The notes under the pieces: model-generated
Database searches by the model: none
What the model saw: the letters and a program-made list of their open reading frames with translations, nothing else
What the model was told of the DNA's origin: nothing
Made by a program: the position numbers and the translations under genes
NCBI RefSeq assembly: GCF_000003815.2
Contig: NC_049995.1
Location: forward strand, 1,867,391 to 1,931,390
DNA length: 64,000 nucleotides
Direction: 5' to 3'
Source of the DNA: Branchiostoma floridae
Lineage: Eukaryota; Chordata; Leptocardii; Amphioxiformes; Branchiostomatidae
Shown here: in pieces, positions 21,801 to 29,850 of the stretch
Layout: the number at the start of each line of letters is the position of its first letter
Position numbering within the stretch: the stretch's first letter is position 1

Positions 21801-23773
21801 GTTCCTTGAAACAAAATATTGCAATCAGACTGACCCACTGAGGTTGTAGTGATCTCGCATAACCTTCACATACTTCTGTGTCAGGTTATTGAACATCGAT
21901 TGGCGAATCATTAACATTAAAAGACTCTCAAGATATTCTGTGTACGTTTTCAAACACAGAAAAACAAACAGCTGGCTTCAACAATTTCTGAGCTTTTTGT
22001 CATTTAAATTATGTACAGTCAAACCTGCTCAAAAAGGTCAGTCAAGGAACAGAACAAAAGTGACCATGTTGGGTAGAGGATCGGCTTACATACACGTCAT
22101 TGTGGTGACAACACAATTAAAGAAAAGTTCTATAAGAAATATGTTTTGTCCATTTTTTTACAGCAAAATGTAGAGAACAAATCTATTACTACATAGCAGC
22201 AATTCCTTCCCCAAAATCCAAATCGGTTTCAACATCACAGTCTCAGACAAATCAGGGCTCGAAATACTTTTTTCTGAATACCTGCACTGGTGCAGGTAAC
22301 ATTGAAAATTACCTGCACCAGACAAATTTTACCTGCACCACTCCAATTTTAGGAATTTTAGATCATACGAAAATAGTTGAGGAACCATTGCTATTTTTTC
22401 TTTTATCATAACTTTATAGGTAGTAACAGTAAATGCAGCTAATGACAATCTATATACAGCGACATCATAGGACATTTATGTATAAACTCATGTACATGGA
22501 CCAGTGCAGGTTAGGTACAGGTAGACACCAGAAATACCTGCACAGCTCCAATTTTACCTGCACTAATGTGCATATGCAGGTGGTATTTCGAGCCCTGCAA
22601 ATGGAACTATTATACAATAGCTATTCTAAAAAAATCGGTTTGTCGGCCCATTGGAAAGTTAGGTAGCCATTTTGTGCAGGGATTGGGACCCTATGAGATC
22701 CGCATTCAATGTCGCCTGTTGGACAGATGACCGTCTTGAGAAGCTCGCTTAGATCTTGCGTCTATGTTGAAAACCTTTCGGACAGAGAAAAAGTGGCCGC
22801 CTTGGCCGCATGACCGGCTTTAAGAAGTGACCGCTTGGTCTCAGGTATTCTACATGTAAGTCAGCTAACAAAATGGTTTGATATATCCACTCATTCCTTA
22901 ATTTCCTGCCATGTAATTTGTTTCTAGAGAGGCGGGTGGAACTTTGGGGAAGAAGGAGGTGGCAGAAGAGGAGATGTACTTCCGTCGATTGGTAGGAACA
23001 TCTACATTTACTACATGAGACAGATAAAACAATGATACTCATGTCATAAAGACATGGGGATGAATGTCCTTAATGTATCAGTGGAATGTAACTTCAAGGT
23101 TCTACTATGTGGACATCATACTGCTTAACTTCTGTCAGTCAGTCAGACAACTCTTAGATGTGATCAAGTCGTCAATTATAAAGAAAATCTTATAGTTATA
23201 CACTCTGAGATTTTCACAAGAACCCAATGCATAAGACATACATTTTGTACATGTACATGTAGCAACACCGCAGAAAGCATCATCAGTGAGTCTGGATCAA
23301 AGGGGCAGATCATTTCCAATGCAGAAGTATGGCTTGGGCCCCAAATAACTTTTTATGCCTTTTCAACATTAGTGTAAAATGTCATTTTGCAGCAGATCTT
23401 AAAAATGTGAAAATGGAAAAGGTGAACTCTTAAGACCCTTTTGCCACTTTTCTCCCCAAATGCACTACAACAACAACAACAACAACAGTACTAGTCACAG
23501 AAGAATTGATGTGTAAGGAGTTGGGAATGACGACCTTATAAAGTTGGGGCTCCTTTTTTCTGGAACACCCTGAAGTATTTTTTCCTTACTGTGCAATGAA
23601 CTTGTTTTAAACAGCAACAGCAGCAGCTGTCTGAGCTGAAGAAGCACCATGCTGATGAGATCCGTCAGAGGGAACTGGACATAAAGCGCCACAAGGAAGC
23701 CATTGAACGACACAAGCTGAAGATCCGTGATCTGGAACGCACGGCACCTGGATCCCAGTCGGATTCAGACTAG
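15793..23773 (+). CDS. ATP5IF1: Mitochondrial ATP synthase inhibitor IF1, complete in five exons
   Basis: Exons 15793-15848, 21269-21326, 21589-21614, 22928-22991 and 23615-23773 join in frame with GT/AG junctions to a 120-residue protein. Residues 1-18 (MASLVRAVRIRPFVCGLH) are a basic, acid-free mitochondrial targeting sequence. A glycine-rich stretch is followed by the inhibitory segment GGSIREAGGTLGKKEVAEEE and MYFRR, matching the minimal F1-binding region of vertebrate IF1. The C-terminal part (QQQQLSELKKHHADEIRQRE onward) is the long antiparallel coiled-coil dimerisation helix, rich in His and Lys. In the family the protein blocks ATP hydrolysis by F1 at low matrix pH; the HH pair lies where the pH-sensing histidines are found. 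The start fits a 5' YY1-like site. Intron 1 (5.4 kb) contains several transposons. Confidence 0.93.
16165..16262 (-). repeat. LINE 3' end fragment
   Basis: On the minus strand the frame reads NNKDGWRRLVLEATMVPYPP then a stop. It resembles the conserved final helix of many non-LTR reverse transcriptases (RDGWRRLV). It is short, so the clade is unassigned. Confidence 0.45.
16304..17598. mobile_element. TTAA-type DNA element, 1295 bp, non-autonomous
   Basis: The inverted ends are GGCCAGTTCACACGAGGAAA and GGGCTAGTTCACACGAGGAA, and similarity continues for over 50 bp (TTTCTGGT, CAATGACA). The right flank is TTAA (17599-17602) and the left flank TTAC (16300-16303), suggesting a TTAA target with one later mutation. 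That target is used by piggyBac and Kolobok transposons. The interior is AT-rich with no convincing transposase. Confidence 0.7.
17877..18226. mobile_element. CAGGG-end DNA element, 350 bp, ACTTGCCC-word variant
   Basis: The ends are CAGGGTTTAACAAGT and, inverted, CAGGGTTGTACAAGT. GGTCCT lies directly outside both ends (17871-17876 and 18227-18232), a 6-bp target duplication. The interior holds at least seven ACTTGCCC/GGGCAAGT words clustered near both ends. No ORF. Confidence 0.8.
18821..19166. mobile_element. CAGGG-end DNA element, ACCTGCAC-word variant, older copy
   Basis: The left end CATGGCTCAAAGTACCACCT and right end GTATTTCGATCCCTG are decayed versions of the family ends. The interior (CATATGCAGGTTAGTGCAGG, GAGCTGTGCAGGTATTTC) matches the inverted sequence of the copy at 22253-22597. 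Flanks AGAGTG and AAGTTG are only partly alike. Confidence 0.7.
19379..20083 (-). pseudogene. Non-LTR retrotransposon reverse transcriptase, C-terminal 234 codons, 5'-truncated
   Basis: An open frame encodes the end of a LINE reverse transcriptase. It starts just after the catalytic palm (RRIGLQLNAKKTKVMAYN, then FRYLGGWI) and runs through the thumb and C-terminal region (SALHGMRRVWES, VLLYGSETWTL, RRVLNVSWEDRVRNTTLYGD, RKRRMALAGHCVRH, KRRRGRMRTTLINNLK). The endonuclease and the YxDD catalytic site are missing upstream, so it cannot be active. Such 5' truncation is the normal result of target-primed reverse transcription. The frame is unbroken, suggesting recent insertion into IF1 intron 1, antisense to the gene. 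The exact clade is not assigned. Confidence 0.85.
20222..20400. repeat. Dispersed repeat 'GACCCGCCCCGAGG' (also at 58360-58500, 59405-59465 and 63772-64000)
   Basis: The words AAGGGTTAATGACCCGCCCC, GGTGTCATAACGCCTGGTCC and TTTGCTATAACCACC recur at 63850-64000 almost unchanged. Related halves lie near 58360 and 59410. It looks like an arm of an inverted-repeat element. Confidence 0.75.
20682..20766. repeat. Hairpin centred on ACCGGTGCCGGT
   Basis: The inner arms (GATTGGTCA..., AATGAATCGACACCGG) are nearly perfect over 26 bp around the centre at about 20724; similarity extends to about 42 bp per arm. The right flank (TGTTACGGCGTCATAACCA, CTGGCTATATGATAAT) recurs at 2752-2826, so it belongs to a dispersed MITE-like family. 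Confidence 0.75.
21269..21326 (+). CDS. ATP5IF1: ATP5IF1 exon 2
   Basis: 58 nt, acceptor TTGTCCAG and donor GTGATC. It encodes SLGPRMMSDGLGELGSGSGK, the transit-peptide cleavage region and flexible mature N-terminus. Confidence 0.85.
21589..21614 (+). CDS. ATP5IF1: ATP5IF1 micro-exon 3
   Basis: 26 nt, acceptor CCCCACAG and donor GTACAA. It encodes GGGAGGSI plus two bases. It is accepted because it joins exons 2 and 4 in frame and restores the family's GAGSIREAGG motif. Confidence 0.85.
22253..22597. mobile_element. CAGGG-end DNA element, 345 bp, ACCTGCAC-word variant
   Basis: Perfect 15-bp inverted ends CAGGGCTCGAAATAC / GTATTTCGAGCCCTG are flanked on both sides by CAAAT (22248-22252 and 22598-22602). 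The interior carries many ACCTGCAC/GTGCAGGT words in both orientations near each end. No ORF. Confidence 0.85.
22928..22991 (+). CDS. ATP5IF1: ATP5IF1 exon 4 (inhibitory region)
   Basis: 64 nt, acceptor GTTTCTAG and donor GTAGGA. It encodes REAGGTLGKKEVAEEEMYFR and RL, the F1-binding helix with the conserved E-E-E-x-Y-F-R pattern. Confidence 0.9.
23615..23773 (+). CDS. ATP5IF1: ATP5IF1 exon 5 (coiled coil, stop)
   Basis: 159 nt including TAG, acceptor TTAAACAG. It encodes 52 residues of charged heptad-like sequence (LSELKKHHADEI, KEAIERHKLKIRDLE) ending in QSDSD. Confidence 0.92.
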   Translation, partial: QQQQLSELKKHHADEIRQRELDIKRHKEAIERHKLKIRDLERTAPGSQSDSD

Positions 23774-24530
23774 TCTGATTCTGTAGAGTCATGCTGAACA
23801 AAACAAGTTTGTTCCTCACCGATTGTTCTTACGCACTGATCCCAGCTGCTGGTATACACCAACCCTCACAGGGTTTACATCTCTTGCTTTTGATGACATA
23901 TAGCTGGTGTATAATTGAATAGTCTGGATTTACCCACTGACATGACAAAACTCTCAATAATGCTTCCTATATGAAAGATAACATAGATGTCAAAGAAAGA
24001 TCAAAAATGTTTCTCAACATCTCTTAAGTTCTGCTGTAGACTGAATTACATCAATGGGAGTAGTTGTTTGTAAATGTTCACAAACACACAAAAAGAAGAT
24101 GTACAATAGATAATGATAAGAGATATGTTTTACAGTTCCCATGCTGAAATTTTCTTGCAAATCTACTAAATCTGTGTCATTATCACAAATAGAGTGTATC
24201 TTTGTCAAGTCATTTAGTAGTCCTGAAAGAAGTTTAGATACATGTACTTGCAAAACAGTTGATTGCTTAATTCAGGATATGTGGGCTATGTTGTGCTGAC
24301 AGCTTATTAAAGACATGTATAGTGAAGCATAAAGGTGTCAGGACTTTTTACTGTTCTGGATGAAAGGTAAACTTTGTATATAACCAAGGAGAATTAAAGA
24401 AGGACATTGGTGTTCATTGCATGACATTTTAGTCCATGACAAGAAGTTTCCTTACATCTTCCATGTCTTTTTGCATGTACTATAAGCAACAAGGCATGCC
24501 TTATATATAGAAACTGTGAGTCTACAGCCA
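23774..24530. other. 3' flank of ATP5IF1, probable 3' UTR
   Basis: No exon or repeat end is recognised. I see no convincing AATAAA close to the stop; the nearest candidates are weak (ATTAAA near 24305 and 24397). The transcript end is therefore not placed. Confidence 0.35.
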
Positions 24531-24664
24531 AAGTGTACATCTTTCCTGGATTTCTCATAAACATGTCTCAACTTCCTGCCAGTCTAATGAAGCTGATGAG
24601 GTGGGTTGGATTTTCTGGGCCCGTGGCGACTCCAGCATACATATATATGCACTATGATAGGAGT

Positions 24665-25040
24665 GGGTACCTGTACAGAAAATTCAGGTCCAGTTCAGGT
24701 CCAGAGGATCAGGTCCGGCCCTGAACCTGTGCCTGATTCACTATGTGAAAACATGTGAATGGATGATAATCAAAAAGCTACGTCCATTTTGCTACAAAGA
24801 AATCTGTTTTGTGGCGTATTTGACTCCCGCTGGCGTTTTGAAATCCTACAAGGCTACAGTAACTGCCCTGTGCGATTGGCAGTAAAACTTGGTAGAAATT
24901 ATTTTCTTCAACAGGTAAGCCCTAAATCGTGTGAATTCCTGATCATATAATCTGTTCATTTTCCAATAGGTCCAACATCAGGTCCACCAAATTTTTCCGG
25001 ACCGGCCCAATAAGAAAAAAACGGTTTTGTACTGGTACAC
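24665..25040. repeat. Possible inverted-repeat element with CAGGTCC words
   Basis: The weak inverted ends are GGGTACCTGTACAGAAAA and GTGTACCAGTACAAAAC. Repeated CAGGTCC/GGACC words lie inside near the ends. No target duplication is clear. Confidence 0.35.
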
Positions 25041-25189
25041 GTGTGATGTGTGGCCCAGGGGCTACAGAAATGGAGCTGGGCACCACCCAAAGCATTTGTT
25101 ACAGATGTATGGGCAACTTTAACTTTGTACTGTTTAAATTTTTTGTCTGAAATTCACTCTAATTCATCCATCCAACACAAATTATATGC

Positions 25190-25412
25190 CTTTTTCAATA
25201 ATAAATCTAGGCGATCAGGAACCTTGACACAAACAATCTTAACAAGGAAAAGCAGAAGGAGTGCGGCCCAGGGGCCGCCCCGCCGAGCATGGATTAACGT
25301 TGTGAAGGACTGGACAGGAAAGACGTCAGCCCAGCTGACTAGACTGGCCGAAGACCGCCTGAAGTGGAAGTCTCGTGTGAACAGTCTTACCGCCCCTGCG
25401 GCTTCCTGATGG
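25190..25412 (+). pseudogene. LINE reverse transcriptase C-terminal fragment
   Basis: The plus-strand frame ends with RRAWINVVKDWTGKTSAQL and TRLAEDRLKWKSRV and a stop near 25409. This matches the C-terminal signature of many non-LTR reverse transcriptases (RPxxRWxDxIKxWTG...LAxDRxxWR). The tail GATGGATGG after the stop is the usual kind of short LINE 3' repeat. Everything upstream is missing. Confidence 0.7.
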
Positions 25413-25415
25413 ATG

Positions 25416-26182
25416 GATGGAACAATAAATATATCTTTTTTTGCTTATATATCTTTTCTTCTATATGTCTCTTTTGGCAATCTCAGTTCATTCTTGTTGA
25501 AGTTTTAGTTTGTTACTCCACAAAGTTATGTTTTAGTGCCGTTTGTTGTGTGTGTTGATTGCAAAACGTATTCTTATTATATTTAACAGACATTAAACCG
25601 GATAGAGAGTGTGAGTTAATGACTGTAGGTAGGTTGGGATGGGGGAAAACGAAGGTCAAATTCAAGTAGAGTTCCACGAACACATCCTTTCACCAAATAA
25701 TCATGCCTTTATTCAAGACTTCAAGGTCTCATTCATGTATAGGGTACCAAGCCCCAAAGCCAACGACTGCACGAACGTATGTTTATGGCGGTTGGAAATT
25801 CCATTTTATCCATCCCAACTAACCTCGATTAATGTTGTCCACAAACAAACACACACACATACATATACATGCTGAAGTATCAAAGGAAACAGCTATTTTC
25901 GAACTTGACCTTCCTTTCCACAACAGGTACTTCTCAAGTCCACACCTTCTCATATTATGCTCACACCATCGGCATAGCCGCTGCACCACGGTACAACTGA
26001 AAACATAACCATCTTAGCAAAGGTGAAAAATGGGAAGAGAAGAAAAGGAAATGGACAGAAAATAATACAAATTACACCAACACAGTCTGGTGCAGTCTAG
26101 AGGTGATGGGACAACATGGCCATCCTCTGAGACTCTACTCTGCTACTGAGTGCCTCAACTACGTGTATAAAACTGTCTCGAT
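25416..26182. other. Intergenic, nothing recognised
   Basis: No exon, ORF or repeat end could be supported. A short CA-rich tract lies at about 25846-25870. Confidence 0.35.
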
Positions 26183-26186
26183 TTAA

Positions 26187-26398
26187 CGTTAGTTCACCTT
26201 TATCCACAGGGTAACCTGTTTCCGTTGCTTTCGAAAACGGGTATTAAAGGATATCAAGTCGACAGAAAATAGTTTCAAACTACGATAGTTTGAATATATT
26301 ACAACTTGAAACCACCGTCCCTCGACTTGATATCCCCTACTACGATGTGGGTAAACTCAACGAATATAGGTTACCCTACGGATAAAGGTCCACTAGCG
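26187..26398. mobile_element. TTAA MITE, 212 bp, with double inverted repeats
   Basis: The outer ends CGTTAGTTCACCTTTATCC and, inverted, CGCTAGTGGACCTTTATCC sit between TTAA sites (26183-26186 and 26399-26402). An inner inverted pair GGATATCAAGTCGA / TCGACTTGATATCC lies at about 26250 and 26325. The TTAA target points to a piggyBac- or Kolobok-related source. Confidence 0.8.
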
Positions 26399-26589
26399 TT
26401 AAGTCTCTTTGGCACGGGCACCGGGAGTGTCCAGATGGAGAATATGGTGTGGGTCAGTCTCTTGTTTCATGTTTTGGCGACGCCTCAGGAGCGAGCCTAA
26501 TACATAGTTTGCGACAGTGTGACAAGAATTAACAAAATTTCGCAGGCATGTCAGGAATATTTCTACAGGCATGTATAGTTGCATCATCC

Positions 26590-27120
26590 CTTTAGCGGAA
26601 TAGCTCGGGAATGGGTTGACGGATCTTCATGATATTTGGAATGTAGATAGCTTAATAGATGCCTTACATAATCAAATGCTAATCATGAAAATCAGGGGGT
26701 AATTTGCATGATTAATGAGGACAGTTTACAAATACACTGCATTTCATATTAGAATGCTCAAAAATATGCCGTAATTTAAAAGAGAGAAATATCAGGCTTA
26801 CTGTTAGGTATATATCCAAAAGTTCCACAGCAATTCGTCCGTGCGTGCGCAATGGCACCATCCTTTTGAACGGGAATAACTCGGGAAGGGGTTGATGGAT
26901 CATCGTGGTTTTTTATATGTAGATAACTTTGGAGATGCCTTCCATAAATAAGGGCTATTAGTGCAAACCAGGGGCTAATTTGCATAATTAATGAGCACGG
27001 TTTATTACGCCACAGTTTATCATTACTACTATGGCACGTAAACAGGACATACTAGAAAAGAGAGAAAAATCGATAGACATCAATTATGTAAATTTTACCT
27101 AATGCATTTACAAAATTAAT
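26590..27120. repeat. AT-rich repeat fragment of the 'AATTTGCAT' family
   Basis: It contains GATCTTCATGATATTTGGAA, GGTAATTTGCATGATTAATG and GGGCTAATTTGCATAATTAA. These phrases are shared with the large repeat block at 34230-39845. Confidence 0.6.
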
Positions 27121-27645
27121 GAGATAATACTGTCAAATGACAAAAGTTCCATTCCTGCGACATTTGGTGGCAACATGTACATTAAGTTGAACATGCGGAC
27201 GTAAGAGCTGTAGCTCGCACGTGTGCACGGTACTGACATCTGTACCCCATTTAGTGTTTTCAAGTTTCTCATAAGGATGTTATTCCTGGCGTACACTTTC
27301 ATTTTGGTGTTCAGGATATGGTTCTTTCATGACAGGGTCCTGTCTGGGGTGACGCCAAGGCAGACTGGCTTATTGGTGCTAGTCAGCCACTTGCCCTGCC
27401 AGCACACCATCAGTTGGCGGTCTGCTTCCCTATTTTTCAAGTGGAAGACGCTTACTTTGTGTTTTGTCAGGGTTGGCTCGCAGATGGTTTGCAGTGTAGT
27501 AGGGGCCTGCGAGGGTATCGCTGAGAGTGTTCTCTACTTCTTTGAAAGTCCTTCCTTGTGCTCCAATGCTGTGGTCGTCAGCAAACAGGAATCTCCTGGT
27601 GTCAGGATGTCCTGGTTGGCCGTAGACCATCTTACAAGAGGCTAG
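27108..27645 (-). pseudogene. Non-LTR reverse transcriptase fragment (catalytic FADD part), frameshifted
   Basis: The minus-strand frame 27630-27430 reads RRFLFADDHSIGAQGRTFKE and continues ANHLRANPDKTQSKR, the palm region with the catalytic F-A-D-D. A further frame 27302-27108 (MKVYARNNILMRNL) fits the downstream helix (KxxxRNNxLRKL) of the same protein type. Between them the frame is lost and several stops occur, so this is a dead fragment. It differs from the LINE at 19379. Confidence 0.75.
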
Positions 27646-28615
27646 ATCTTACACTTGCATACTATATAGTGTAGTGATCATGATATCATCACGTGAAAGT
27701 CGTATACTTTGCCACAAGGCGTTCATTCTCCGACGACAATGTGCAAACACCGTTGCCTTGGTCTGGATAGCTGCGACTTCTTACCGTCCATTCTTGAAAT
27801 AAAAAGTACATGACGTCTAAATAAGACAGTGTAAAACAATGTGCGTTGAATTTTCGCTGGAATGATATAGAATAAATTACATTCGCCAAGAATGTTATGA
27901 TTTAATGCTTTCGGCAGCGTCTGTTAGTGCATCTGTATGGGGCCTTTCTTTCCATTCAATGACCAAAGGTAAGGTATAACTAGGACATCAGGCCCCATTA
28001 TTAAAGGAAATGTCTGTGCTGCCAATTAGAACAACAAAGGGGCATATGGAAAATGTTGCACCTTCGTGTGCATTTCAAACTAAGCATTATAGTATGACAT
28101 CCCCCCCATAACCCCCCCCCCCCTCCCCATCATCACGGATATATTATCATGCACGGCCACTGGTCGGGTCCTGACCGGTCATGGTTGATCAGGTTAGAAT
28201 TCCGATCACGTAGAAGGGATTGGAAACGGGACAATTAGAGATTGCTTTTGTATGCATCTGCTTGAAAACATCTTTTTTTCTCAATAACTGCATCCAGGAT
28301 TGGACAGGTGGTTTTCAATATAAAATCTATATATTTCCTGAGAGAGTTTGTAGACAAAAGGGCTGTAATCTCGGTCTAAGTTAACGAATGACCTTCATTT
28401 CTGACCCCACCCCTTCATGCAAAGTGGTATGATCATTTACAGACAGGCCTCTAGTAAAACGGGCCGTGCTTGGGACCGCCTGTTGGCTTTACTTGGCTTT
28501 AAGTTCTGTATTCTGACGCCGGAATCCTGTGGTTCTAACTGAAGATTGTACCACCGATAGGATTGTTGAGTAACCGTGACAGTCGGTGCTGACACTGAGT
28601 ACGAGCCATAGTAGA
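27646..28615. other. Upstream region of the glutamate receptor gene
   Basis: No gene is seen. C-runs lie at about 28101-28125. The receptor's transcription start and promoter cannot be placed from sequence; no TATA box is convincing. Confidence 0.35.
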
Positions 28616-28700
28616 ATGATGACGTCATCCCAAGTTTCCCGTGTTCTGCTGGCTGTCCTTTGCATCCATCAGTTCGGTCTGACTCGGGGGATATCTATAG
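28616..28700 (+). CDS. iGluR exon 1 (signal peptide)
   Basis: 85 nt, donor GTAAGT. Two adjacent ATGs (28616 and 28619) are possible starts. It encodes [20 protein letters not shown] then LTRGISI: a basic N-region, hydrophobic core and likely cleavage near TRG. Confidence 0.82.
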
Positions 28701-29817
28701 GTAAGTGCTTCTGCTACTCGGGTAGGGCATCAGTCAGTCTATGAGTCGTCGTTACCAGCAGCTTTAATACAGTAGTAGAAGTAGAAGTACGAGGGGTCAT
28801 GAATAATCTCTCGGCCTCGCCCAGAAATGATAAGCACAACTCAGAATTTGAAGCATAGAAGTCAAGTATAAAGTCTTATATGAATGTGTACCAGAATTCA
28901 AATTACTGTGATCATTACTTTGCAGGCGACACCCAGTAACGTTAAGTAAGGGAGAAGGAAAAAAACGTGGACAATTGAGCTGCGACCTGAGGTGTGCGGG
29001 TCAACTTTCTCTGCTGAAAGTCAGACACCCACTTCATTCTGCTTGAAATAGGAAGAGAATCATTATCAAACACATTGACAGTGTCTTTTGACAAAGAATT
29101 TGCGGCATGGGGAACTCGGCCCACACATGTCTGATCTCAGTTAACCCTTCTTTTTCTTGCCACTTACTTACTGAGTTTCAAAAAGACGTTGCCTGGAAAG
29201 TAATGGCTACAATGTTTATGAAGGTTAGACATCCAGGTAAACAATATTTAAATGCAATTCAATCTCTACAACTGGATAAAAAAACGGATATTTACTTCTG
29301 GACGTTTAGAGTGACATCCATTACCCCTTTTCTGCGTCCTTCCCGAGGGACGTCCCTAGCAGACCTCGTGACGCAATCGACAACGCGTTGGGCTCTGGCC
29401 CAAGAGGTCCCGAGTTCGAAACCTGCCATGTCACCGATCTTGTGCCCTTGGGAAAGGCACTTTACACGACATACCCCATTTCACCTCATATACGACTTAA
29501 CTCACAAGCGCAACGGGTGCACAACTCGGCACTTCGGCTAAGGATAGTTTGCCTAGCCATGCGATCCAAGATTATAAAGAACACTCGTGTCGGCGAAATG
29601 GATTCAACTATTATTAAAGAACCATAGGGAAATGACGATGGTGTTATTTGGAACATTAAAACCCAATAGTAACCGTTTTAGACTAGTAGCACTAGATGAC
29701 TTTCATTTCGCTTTACGTTTATTTCATTCCTGTATTCTATACCCTCTTGCCATTCTTATCATTATCATATTTCAGTGTATACTTCCAAGTAGCCTTCGGG
29801 CATGCATTTGTAATTAA

Positions 29818-29850
<33 letters not shown>

